A stretch of DNA of 45,625 nucleotides from Bacteroidota bacterium (lineage in GTDB: Bacteria > Bacteroidota > Bacteroidia > 2-12-FULL-35-15). Every line of letters begins with the position of its first letter. The first letter of the stretch is position 1. Shown piece after piece: positions 19,701 to 26,996 of this stretch. The position numbers were made by a program, and so were the translations under genes. The stretch lies in contig JAHEXZ010000043.1 in NCBI GenBank assembly GCA_023251835.1, positions 1 to 45,625 on the forward strand, given 5' to 3'. The notes below the pieces were generated by a model. That model made no database searches, was not told where the DNA came from, and was given only the letters and a program-made list of their open reading frames with translations.

Positions 19701-20830
19701 CCATCCAGAAGAAAAGTGCCTATATCGGCACTTTTCATTACAATATTGATATACTCTCCTGTAATCGACTGATGAGAAGTTGAATAAAGCAAAACGTTAT
19801 TAACGGTTTGTTCGATTGGATTTAATATAATCATAAATGGATCTCCGGTAACACCATCACAGGAACTGCTTTGTGCATATTGAGCGACAGCAATGGGTTT
19901 GTCTGCTGTGAAATAGCTTGCTGTGGTTAGTATGGTATCAAAGTATTGTGCCTGATTTAAAACAATAGAAGAACCATTAATTGTAATGGTTGTTGCATTA
20001 GAGTCGGCCATTACACGGAAAATATCACCACCAAAACGGCTTTTTAAAGGCGAAGTAATAAAATTTTTACCCCATGTGTTGGTGGGGTACATCTGTTCAA
20101 ACAAATTATCTCCTGAACCGCCACCACCGCACCCGGGTGAATCCCAAGTGCTTCCGGAAAACACAGCTATTTTTTTACAATCACTACTGCCTGTGCTTAT
20201 TGCGGTAATTTTGCTGCCAGTCAGATCTGTTGTTGATTTCACCTGATATACATCTCCTTGTTGTAAAGTCACAGTAAAAGGAGTGTTGGCCGGATTTCCT
20301 CCCAAGGTTGGTGCTGTGGGTATTATTTCTACTTCCGTGCTATCTTCAACTGCCACTATAAGAAACTCAGAATATTCACCTCCGTATTGTGTCATACACA
20401 TTGCATAATATTCTTTACCCAAAACTTTTTTAGGAAAAATTAATGAAGCGTCTGCTCTGGCAGGTGCATATATTTGGGCATGAACGGCAATATCATTGTC
20501 GGCTACAATATGTATTCCCCTTTGCTCAAGACAATCCGAGCAACCAACATAACCTGTTGAAGAAGGTACTGTTACGGTAACCATGGAATTGCCCACAGCT
20601 GAAAAAGATGCAGACCAACCCTGAAGAGGAACAGAAACTGTTCCTGTGGTATTAACGGATGCAGAAATATATAATATAAAGGTGGAGCCATATCCATCAA
20701 TATGCCCCATGTGCCCTACCCAAAAATCAGTTCCTCGATTAGAAAAATCCTGTGAAGAAATTCTGGGGGAGCAAAGGAGAACTATTAGACAAAGGAAGTA
20801 ACCTGAAAATGTTTTTCTTATTGACCTCAT
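16739..20830 (-). CDS. Giant PKD-repeat protein with IgGFc-binding-like head, T9SS type B (array gene 2)
   Basis: A secreted protein of 1363 residues. A signal peptide covers about residues 1-26, followed by SNRGTDFWVGHMGH. Residues about 30-430 match the IgGFc-binding N-terminal domain type, with landmarks GIHIVADNDIAVHAQIYAP, GKEYYAMCM, and FRVMADSNATTITING. In vertebrates that domain type occurs in Fc-gamma-binding mucin-like proteins; in bacteria its ligand is not established. Ten PKD domains follow, several degenerate in the FGDG turn (FDDN, YGDN, FGDL). The C-terminus is a T9SS type B domain (VYIPNAFTPNDDG, NIFDRWGNLIY) that closely matches array gene 1 and is less like genes 3 and 4. 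It starts 24 bp after array gene 1, so the two are almost certainly in one operon. Confidence 0.92.
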   Translation of the reverse strand: MRSIRKTFSGYFLCLIVLLCSPRISSQDFSNRGTDFWVGHMGHIDGYGSTFILYISASVNTTGTVSVPLQGWSASFSAVGNSMVTVTVPSSTGYVGCSDCLEQRGIHIVADNDIAVHAQIYAPARADASLIFPKKVLGKEYYAMCMTQYGGEYSEFLIVAVEDSTEVEIIPTAPTLGGNPANTPFTVTLQQGDVYQVKSTTDLTGSKITAISTGSSDCKKIAVFSGSTWDSPGCGGGGSGDNLFEQMYPTNTWGKNFITSPLKSRFGGDIFRVMADSNATTITINGSSIVLNQAQYFDTILTTASYFTADKPIAVAQYAQSSSCDGVTGDPFMIILNPIEQTVNNVLLYSTSHQSITGEYINIVMKSADIGTFLLDGATVTFNPVPSNPAYSFSQNTVTVGVHTLVADSGFNAIAYGFGSPEAYGYLAGANVKNLQQKMTLSEIYVCHGDSVTFTGSALYTPVSWKWYFGDGTTSSLQNDTHTYADTGTYTVSLVTVKPGATSCDSKDSSYTELHVLGKPLADFSAAAVCLGDTMLFNDISTTPKGGIINKWNWNFDDNNSDSLQNTTHKYSVCDTFNVKLIVISDNGCRDSITKSTTVYCLPAANYSASAVCKNQSTIFNDSTQGNISNWRWEFGDTDTSVIQNPSHIYPSCGTYNSNLVVTSNNGCKDSITKPVIVHCLPVADFYSIPVCLHQSMGFTDASVISAGTIVSRLWDFGDGSPVSSVQNPGHIYSNPGTYSVSLVPISNNGCFDTIIKNVIVHPLPLVQFSTTNVCDGTVTLFNDSSTIMITDTIQSYLWDFGDGSPQNNNQNSTHLYANESTYNVELSVTSKFGCIDSLTKTAIVYPNPVANYSAAFVCNGYNTVFTDSSSTASGNLASWQWIFGDLSTDTIQNPLHFYINAGNYNASLTVNNSWGCADTIIKPVLVYNKPVALFNHSDICLGQSMNFTDSSTINGDIISGWLWNYGDNSLPDSSQNIYHQYSAYGFYPVTLIVNTNHDCKDTVSNNVVVHPLPDVIFNFLNVCLGTSTPFSDISTVPLTDTLESWSWNFNDGSPLDTNKNTSHTYTATGSYDVELMVTTVFGCMDSISKTIVINPNPIGSFTATDTAGCEPLCLSLQNASFVPGGAVANWLWDFGDNTQNSSSQDVLHCYYNDTILIPRFFSPTLTVASDSGCVSILTKNNYIAVFPGPIAQFTVSPQTATSTYPLINIINSTIGANAWNWNFGDLQTDSIYNPAPHIYADTGSYIITLIASTQYNCLDTAYQTIIVEPEFLVYIPNAFTPNDDGINDTFIAKGMFITDFEMNIFDRWGNLIYKTNSIDKPWYGKANNGNQPAQSDVYIYSIKIIDFQSKKHIYRGPVTTIR

Positions 20831-20854
20831 GGCATGCTCTTTTGGTCTAATAAT

Positions 20855-23800
20855 TTACCTCACCAATGTCACAATTCCTTTGTAATTATATTTTTTCAAT
20901 TTAAAATCAATAATTTTAATTGAGTAGATATAAACATCGGGTTGTGCAAGTTCATTCCCATAATTAGCTTTACCATTCCATGGTTTATTCATATCATCTG
21001 TTCTGTAGATAAGGTTTCCCCAGCGATCGAAAATAGACATTTCAAAAGCGTTGATAAAAATACCTCGGCCAATAAATGTATCATTTACACCATCGTCATT
21101 AGGTGAAAAAGCTGTAGGAATAAAGAAAGTAAAATCCGGTTCAATAATAACGGTTTGAAAAGCTGTATCAATGCAGTTGTATTGTGTAGTGGTAATTAAG
21201 CTGATGGTATAAGCGCCAGTATCAGAATAGGTATGTGGTATTGGAACGGAGGCACTATCAATACCAGTGGTGAGCGGAGCCGAACCATCTCCGAAATTCC
21301 AGAACCAGGAATTGGCACCTGTAGAAAGGTCAGTAATAGCAACCACCGGATTAATAATGGAAGCAGAAGTTGGTATTACACTAAAACCGGCATCGGGCTT
21401 AGGAAATACAGTAATATGATTTGTTTTAGTGAGTGAAGTAACACAACCGCTATCAGAAGTAACGGTTAATGAAATAGTATAGAACTTAGGATTAAATACA
21501 GAATCATTAAAAAAACAATGATTAATAAGCGTATTGTTAGCAGCAGTATTGCCATCTCCAAAATTCCAAATCCAACTGTTGTTGTTTCCTGTTGCAATAG
21601 TAGAAGAGTTGGAAAAATCAATACACAGCGGCTCACAACCAATGGTATCGCTGGTAGTAAAGCTGACCAAAGGATTGGGATTAATAACAATAGTTTTAGT
21701 AGTGGGATCAGCACAGCCAAAGCTGGAAAGCACATTTAACTGAACAGAATCAGTTCCGATAGCAGCATATAAATGAGCTGTATTTTGAGTATTAGAAACA
21801 GGTGAATTATCGCCAAAATCCCAGTTCCATATAACAACGCTGTCATAAGTGGGATTAGTTAGTACAGTAGATAAATCAGTAAACACAGCCGTATCGCCAA
21901 AGCAAACGTTGTAAGTAGAAAAAAGAGCATCGGGCAAAGGATGAACAACAACGGTATTGGTAGCTGTATCCTTACAATTGTGATTAGTTTGAGCAAAAAA
22001 AGTAACCGTATAAGCTCCGAAATCATCGTAAGTATGAACAGGGTTTTGTAGAGTATCCAAAGAAGAATTATCGTCAAAATTCCAGATCCACGCACTCATG
22101 AAAGAAGTACCAGTAACGGAAGAAGAATCAAAAAAGCTCATGTTTTGTCCCAGGCACACCTCAGCAGCAGTGAAATCAGCAACAGGCATAGGGAAAACAG
22201 TAAGGGTATCCATAGCTGTATCAGCACAAGCTAAGTTAGAAGAACGCGTGATAAGAGTAATGGTATAAGTACCCGTATCAGCATACAGATGCAGTGGATT
22301 TAAATCTGTAGTATTCAAAGGCGTTACATCTCCAAAATTCCATGTCCATGAGGCAATGGTACCCATAGAGGGATTATTAGAAGTATTGTTAAATAAAGCA
22401 GAATCAACCAGACAACAATTAGCAACATTAAAATCCGCTACAGGCGGGTCAAACACATTCACATTCCTGTTAACAGCATTCACACAATTTTGGTTAGTAG
22501 TAACTAACAATGTTACTCCATAATTAGCAGGGAGATTAAAAAAATGAGCAGGATTTTGTACCCCACCAGTAGGGCTGCCATCGCCAAAGACCCATAACCA
22601 GGAAGCAATAACAGCCGAAGTATCAACATAGGAAGAATCGTTAAAAAACACAGAATCATTTAAACAAACATCCAGAACCGTAAAATTAGCAATGGGGTTG
22701 AAGTAGACAACTATGGGTTTAGTGACTGTATCGGCACAGGTAAAGTTATTCTGAATAATGAGTGTAGTAGAAAAATTACCAGCATTTGGGTAGAGATGAG
22801 AAGGATTTTGAGTAGCATCTGCAGGCGAACCATCCCCAAAATTCCAGTTCCAGGAACTAATGGTGCTGCCGGAAGCAGTAGTGGAGCTGTCTGAAAAAGG
22901 AACCGCAGTGCCATCACATTTGTTTATATCTGTAAAATCAGCCACAGGCTTGGGATATATGATAATAGGATGTGTAACAGAATCAGCACATCCGAATGTA
23001 GAGGAAACAAGAAGTTGCACATTATAAGTTGCAGCGGCCGTATAGAGATGACCACCTGTAACCTGCTGCTGAAAGAGTAAAGGAGTGCTGTCTCCGAAAT
23101 TCCATGTCCATGATTGAATAGTATCAGTATTAGTGATGGATGAACTTTCGTTAAACGAAGCATAATACCCATAACACACGTTAGCGGTGGAGAATTGAGG
23201 TACCGGCAGTGGATGTACTACTATATTTTTAGAGATGGTGTCTTTACATCCGTTATTGGTAGTAACAATTAAGGTAACGGTGTACGTGTCGGGACTTGAA
23301 TATAAATGGCTTGGATTCTGATTAGTATTTGCGGGGCTTCCATCTCCGAAATCCCAGGAATAAGCGGATAGCGTTGCTCCCGAATTAGGCACCGATGTAT
23401 TTGTAAAAGGCATACTGTCTCCAATGCAAACATCGAGGTTGCTGAAGCCGGCAGTTGGAAGGCCATATACATGAACCGGATTGGCAGCAGTATCAAGACA
23501 ACCATAACTACTTTGTATAACCAGAGTAACATTGTAACTGCCCGAATCAGGGTAAATGTGTGTTGGATTGGAAGCGATGGTTACAGGGCTTCCATCTCCA
23601 AAATCCCAACCGGATAACACAATAGTTCCTGGTGTGGTGGATGTGTTGGTAAATTGGGTAGCATTATTTTTACAAACGGTTGTATTTGTAAACGAAGCCA
23701 CAGGAGGGGCAATAACATGGATGTATATGGTATTTGTATCAGTAGTGTTGCCACATTTTGCGATAAGCTGTATCTGTTGTAATCCGACAGTGTTAAATAC

Positions 23801-25306
23801 AAAAGGAAGCGTGTCTTTATCGGCAGTAATAAGGGTGTTGTTTATATACCAGTCTTCAAAACATCTTTTTCCAACGGAGGTAGTATTATAGAACCATACG
23901 GTATCATTAACACAAACATTGGTATCGCTGGGAACAAATGTGGGCACGGTAGTGCAATGCTGACACAGATAAATATCTGTAGGGGAAAAGATGTTTGTGG
24001 TAATAGAAGGAGTGGCAATTGTTGCGGTCGGTATAGTTTCACTGCCTCCTGAGCCAACTGTTGGTGTTATGTTCTGAACAATAGTAGCAGCATTTGTCTC
24101 ATTACAGCCAGCCTCTCCGAGGCTGTCGGTTTTCATAAACAGCGGATCATAATAGTTGGCTCCGAAACTTGCGGTTACAATAGACAGAGCATAACCACCA
24201 TCAGGAGCTTCTCTGGCCATAGCTCCTTTATCATAAGCTGGGCCACCATAAGCCTTAGACCATTCAAGATTACCTAAGCTATCGGTCTTAATCAAATAGG
24301 CATCCAGGTCACCTGCTCCAAAACTTGTAGTATAGCCAAACACAGAAAAACCATGATCTCTTGTTTCTAAAGCAAAACGAGGTTGTTCATCTGCTGCCCC
24401 TCCATAGGTTTTTGCCCACACTACAGCACCACTATTATCTGTTTTTATAAGTAATACATCATTGCTTCCGGAACCAAAGCTGGTTGTATTTGCGCAAACC
24501 ATAAAGCCACCGTCTGCCGTAGTTTTTCCGGAAATTCCCCATTGGCTGCTTCCTTCGCCACTTGCACCACCATATGTTTTAGCCCACTGTATACTTCCTG
24601 ATGAGTCTAATTTTAAAACATATATATCATAGCTTCCTGCCCCAAAACTTGTAGTGTAGCCAACAACTTTGTAACCACCATCACTTGTCTGTTCAACATA
24701 ATCGCCCCAGTCAGATCCGGCTCCTCCGTACACTTTCATCCATTGTGTATTACCGTTTGCGTCTGTTTTTATTAGTGCAACATCTTCGGCACCAAAGCCT
24801 AATCCGCTCATAAAACCAGAGATAACATAGCCACTATCGCTTGTTTGCTGGACATAAAGACCATAATCAGCAGCTCCGCCACCATAAACTTTTGACCATT
24901 GCAGATTACCTGATGCATCAAGTTTTAACAGGGTTATGTCATAATCACCTGCTCCAAGAAAAGCAAGACCGGTAACAATATACCCCCCGTCAGTTGTTTG
25001 CTGAATAGCTTTTCCTCCATCTTCCCCTGTGCCTCCATAAGTTTTAAACCATTCAGGATTACCACAGCCATCTACCTTATAAACATATATATCACAACTT
25101 CCGGCACCCGAAGATCCATGTTGCCCTGTGCCAACAAAACCACCATCATTTGTTTCTGCTAAAGACAGCCCCCCATTCATTCCGGCAGCCTGGAAAGTGC
25201 GCATAAAAGTATTGGTAGTTTGTGAGAAACAGGAAAATGAGATTCTGAAAGCCCAAACAAAGGTGAGAAAAGAGAAGGTAAAAATGTATCTGGTAGTCGT
25301 ACTCAT
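20855..25306 (-). CDS. Giant PKD-repeat protein with likely seven-bladed propeller head, T9SS type B (array gene 1)
   Basis: The largest of the array, at 1483 residues, and the first in transcription order. After a signal peptide (ending near SCFSQ) there are seven repeats of about 50 residues, with consensus TxDGGYxVxG-x-SFGAG-x2-D-x2-L-x-K-x-D-x2-G-x3-W-x-K-x-YGG. The seventh repeat lacks the closing W-x-K-x-YGG strand, and the mature N-terminus (FMRTFQAAG) looks able to supply it, as in a closed seven-bladed beta-propeller. An Ig-like domain follows (about 450-540), then ten PKD domains, and a T9SS type B C-terminal domain (FFIPTAFSPNDDG, SIFDRWGNLIY). The propeller fold is inferred from repeat number and phase; the ligand is unknown. 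A 161-bp AT-rich gap upstream probably holds the promoter, but no convincing consensus box was found. Confidence 0.92.
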   Translation of the reverse strand: MSTTTRYIFTFSFLTFVWAFRISFSCFSQTTNTFMRTFQAAGMNGGLSLAETNDGGFVGTGQHGSSGAGSCDIYVYKVDGCGNPEWFKTYGGTGEDGGKAIQQTTDGGYIVTGLAFLGAGDYDITLLKLDASGNLQWSKVYGGGAADYGLYVQQTSDSGYVISGFMSGLGFGAEDVALIKTDANGNTQWMKVYGGAGSDWGDYVEQTSDGGYKVVGYTTSFGAGSYDIYVLKLDSSGSIQWAKTYGGASGEGSSQWGISGKTTADGGFMVCANTTSFGSGSNDVLLIKTDNSGAVVWAKTYGGAADEQPRFALETRDHGFSVFGYTTSFGAGDLDAYLIKTDSLGNLEWSKAYGGPAYDKGAMAREAPDGGYALSIVTASFGANYYDPLFMKTDSLGEAGCNETNAATIVQNITPTVGSGGSETIPTATIATPSITTNIFSPTDIYLCQHCTTVPTFVPSDTNVCVNDTVWFYNTTSVGKRCFEDWYINNTLITADKDTLPFVFNTVGLQQIQLIAKCGNTTDTNTIYIHVIAPPVASFTNTTVCKNNATQFTNTSTTPGTIVLSGWDFGDGSPVTIASNPTHIYPDSGSYNVTLVIQSSYGCLDTAANPVHVYGLPTAGFSNLDVCIGDSMPFTNTSVPNSGATLSAYSWDFGDGSPANTNQNPSHLYSSPDTYTVTLIVTTNNGCKDTISKNIVVHPLPVPQFSTANVCYGYYASFNESSSITNTDTIQSWTWNFGDSTPLLFQQQVTGGHLYTAAATYNVQLLVSSTFGCADSVTHPIIIYPKPVADFTDINKCDGTAVPFSDSSTTASGSTISSWNWNFGDGSPADATQNPSHLYPNAGNFSTTLIIQNNFTCADTVTKPIVVYFNPIANFTVLDVCLNDSVFFNDSSYVDTSAVIASWLWVFGDGSPTGGVQNPAHFFNLPANYGVTLLVTTNQNCVNAVNRNVNVFDPPVADFNVANCCLVDSALFNNTSNNPSMGTIASWTWNFGDVTPLNTTDLNPLHLYADTGTYTITLITRSSNLACADTAMDTLTVFPMPVADFTAAEVCLGQNMSFFDSSSVTGTSFMSAWIWNFDDNSSLDTLQNPVHTYDDFGAYTVTFFAQTNHNCKDTATNTVVVHPLPDALFSTYNVCFGDTAVFTDLSTVLTNPTYDSVVIWNWDFGDNSPVSNTQNTAHLYAAIGTDSVQLNVLSSFGCADPTTKTIVINPNPLVSFTTSDTIGCEPLCIDFSNSSTIATGNNNSWIWNFGDGNTAANNTLINHCFFNDSVFNPKFYTISLTVTSDSGCVTSLTKTNHITVFPKPDAGFSVIPTSASIINPVVAITDLSTGANSWFWNFGDGSAPLTTGIDSASVPIPHTYSDTGAYTISLITTTQYNCIDTAFQTVIIEPDFTFFIPTAFSPNDDGVNDTFIGRGIFINAFEMSIFDRWGNLIYRTDDMNKPWNGKANYGNELAQPDVYIYSIKIIDFKLKKYNYKGIVTLVR

Positions 25307-25467
25307 TTATGTTTGACTTTTATGAAAAACATCCTTCCTTTTTGCCGAAAACCAGACAATACAAATAGTTTTCGAAAAATAAAGATAAACAATTTATTAA
25401 AAAGGTTGCGTAAAGTCTGACGAAAAAGTGTTTTATAGGGATAAGTATCGGCTTAAAATGGTTTAAT

Positions 25468-26040
25468 TTATTTGTTTTTTTTATACAGCGGAACAGTAGA
25501 ACAGGGTTCGCCATACATAATGCTTTTTACGACAGGACTCAGGAGGCGGGTTATTTCAACATAGGCTGCTGTTGGAACCGGGAGTCGGTTACATCCTTTT
25601 ATGACAACACGAGCATTTTTATAATCATTTATATTTAGCTTTTTAATCAGGTCGTGGTATAGTATGGTTTCAAGCGTTTCCATGTTTCCGAATACTATTT
25701 CTTTTGCATAAGGTTGCAGATGGATTGTAAGAAGCATGTATGCCCAGGTTGGAACAATGGCATCTGTGGTGCAGGTGATTGCAACAAATTTGTTGGCGTA
25801 TTTGTTCCAATCTTCATTTTTTACATATTCGCGGAAGTCTTTTTCACGCAAAACAAGTCCCTGGAAAAGCTGATTTTTAATATCTAATAAAATGCGTTCT
25901 TCCTTAGGGTAAAGTTCTTCCAGGTTTATTGTGATTATACCGCTTTGAGCGACCTTATTTATAGGCCCCACAATATCTCCCCCTCCCTCCTTTGTCGGGA
26001 TAAACTCTGGGGAGGGGGTGGGAGTATTATTTTTTATCAT
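25468..26040 (-). CDS. DUF2480 family protein
   Basis: A Bacteroidota-specific family of unknown function often found beside Fe-S assembly genes, as here. Recognisable conserved blocks are INKVAQSGIITINLEELYP, the LREKDFREYVKNEDW stretch and AITCTTDAIVPTWAYMLL. The start is uncertain. The annotated ATG 26040 gives 190 residues, but the first 23 codons (MIKNNTPTPSPEF...) are a translation of a G/C-skewed hairpin repeat at 25977-26024. A GTG at 25971, just inside the conserved region (GPINKV), would give 167 residues and leave the repeat in the untranslated leader, the same layout as at sufE. I favour that start by analogy but keep the longer frame because GTG starts are less common. It lies 30 bp after sufT. 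Confidence 0.82.
   Translation of the reverse strand: MIKNNTPTPSPEFIPTKEGGGDIVGPINKVAQSGIITINLEELYPKEERILLDIKNQLFQGLVLREKDFREYVKNEDWNKYANKFVAITCTTDAIVPTWAYMLLTIHLQPYAKEIVFGNMETLETILYHDLIKKLNINDYKNARVVIKGCNRLPVPTAAYVEITRLLSPVVKSIMYGEPCSTVPLYKKNK
25977..26024. repeat. Family 2 G/C-skewed hairpin, upstream copy
   Basis: A C-rich arm (CTCCCCCTCCCTCC, 25977-25990) and a G-rich arm (GGGGAGGGGGTGGGAG, about 26009-26024) form an imperfect stem around a loop holding TTTGTCGGGATAAACTC. It overlaps the first codons of the DUF2480 frame, or lies 5 bp upstream of its alternative GTG start. Confidence 0.7.
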
Positions 26041-26070
26041 TTCTTATCTCTTAAAAAATTGAAAAAGGGT

Positions 26071-26400
26071 TTACATAAAACCAAGTTCTAACTGAGCTAC
26101 TTCGCTCATCATTTCTTTTTCCCAGGGTGGCTCAAAAGTGATTTCGACTTTGGCTGATTTTATTCCTTCTACTTCTCGGAGTTTTTGCTCTACTTCAGGT
26201 GGAAGTATTTCTGCAACGGGGCAGGATGGAGAGGTTAAAGTCATTTTTACTGCCAGGTTATTTTCTTCATCAATAGTGATTTCATAAATTAAGCCTAATT
26301 CCCAGATATCGATAGGGATTTCCGGGTCGTAACAGGTTTTTATTGTATCAATCACTCTTTGTGCAAGAGCAGTATCGTGTGTGTTGATTATTGCAGGCAT
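26071..26400 (-). CDS. sufT: SUF Fe-S assembly protein SufT (MIP18/DUF59 family)
   Basis: A small cytosolic MIP18-family (DUF59) protein of 109 residues that in other bacteria helps mature Fe-S proteins under high demand. It shows the family core YDPEIPIDIWELGLIY near residue 28 and LTSPSCPVAEILPPEVEQKL with the conserved cysteine of the TxPxCP motif; EITFEPPWEKEMMSE closes the domain. It stands between sufE and the DUF2480 gene on the same strand, within the Fe-S block. Repeat copy C separates it from sufE. Confidence 0.92.
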   Translation of the reverse strand: MPAIINTHDTALAQRVIDTIKTCYDPEIPIDIWELGLIYEITIDEENNLAVKMTLTSPSCPVAEILPPEVEQKLREVEGIKSAKVEITFEPPWEKEMMSEVAQLELGFM

Positions 26401-26426
26401 TTTTTAAAGTGATAAAGTTTTAAAGT

Positions 26427-26481
26427 TATACTTCGGCTGAATGAGTTTACAAAAAAACATCAAACCCATTCGCTCAGTATA
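26427..26481 (+). repeat. Family 1 palindromic repeat, copy C (55 bp)
   Basis: TATACTTCGGCTGAATGAG and CCATTCGCTCAGTATA arms with a 10-nt A-rich loop. It has the same orientation as copy B and differs from it at a few positions. It fills most of the 118-bp gap between sufE and sufT, 26 bp beyond the sufT start. Confidence 0.85.
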
Positions 26482-26518
26482 AAAGTCAAAAATTTAAATT
26501 AACAACATTTCTTTTGAC

Positions 26519-26941
26519 TCACTCCCTTTTGACTTTGTAAGCGAGCGCATCCATTTTCATTTGTTTTATCATACTTACCAATCCATTACTTCTGGTTGGA
26601 GACAAATGTTGTTTCAGGCCTATTTTATCTATAAAATCAAGTTTTGCATTTATAATTTCGTCAGGTGTATGGTTGGAAAGCACACGAACCATAAGAGCAA
26701 CCATACCTTTTGTAATAATGGCATCACTATCAGCAGTATAGATTACTTTGCCATCTTTTAGCTCTGAGTGTAGCCAAACCTGTGCCTGGCAACCTTTTAT
26801 GAGTTTGTCATCGGTTTTGTATTTTGTGTCAATAATTGGCAGTGACTTTCCCAATTCAATCAGATGCTCATATTTCTGCATCCAATCGTCAAATAATTCA
26901 AATTCATCAATTATCTCCTGTTCTGTTTCTTCTATTGTCAT
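26519..26941 (-). CDS. sufE: SufE-family sulfur acceptor
   Basis: Accepts persulfide sulfur from SufS and passes it to the Fe-S scaffold, in the cytoplasm. The 140-residue protein has normal SufE length. The acceptor cysteine is Cys51 in the LIKGCQAQVW motif. The usual N-terminal acidic helices and the C-terminal LSPTRSNGLVSMI segment are present. ATG 26941 is chosen over a GTG two codons upstream that lies in a G/C-skewed hairpin. The gene follows sufS with a 55-bp gap that is mostly hairpin. Confidence 0.95.
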   Translation of the reverse strand: MTIEETEQEIIDEFELFDDWMQKYEHLIELGKSLPIIDTKYKTDDKLIKGCQAQVWLHSELKDGKVIYTADSDAIITKGMVALMVRVLSNHTPDEIINAKLDFIDKIGLKQHLSPTRSNGLVSMIKQMKMDALAYKVKRE

Positions 26942-26944
26942 AGC

Positions 26945-26980
26945 CACCCTCCCGTACCCCCTTCCCCACTGGCGAGGGTG
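26945..26980. repeat. Family 2 G/C-skewed hairpin, sufE leader copy
   Basis: CACCCTC at 26945-26951 pairs with GAGGGTG at 26974-26980, with a C-rich interior CGTACCCCCTTCCCC. It lies 3 bp upstream of the sufE start codon in the gap after sufS, so on the minus strand the leader is G-rich just before the ATG. Confidence 0.7.
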
Positions 26981-26996
26981 TTATAAATTTTTATTT

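Noticed and set aside
8933-25306. A CRISPR- or satellite-like array suggested by the periodic sequence
   Set aside because: The period is about 250 bp, varies in length, and follows the PKD protein repeat rather than exact DNA repeats with spacers.
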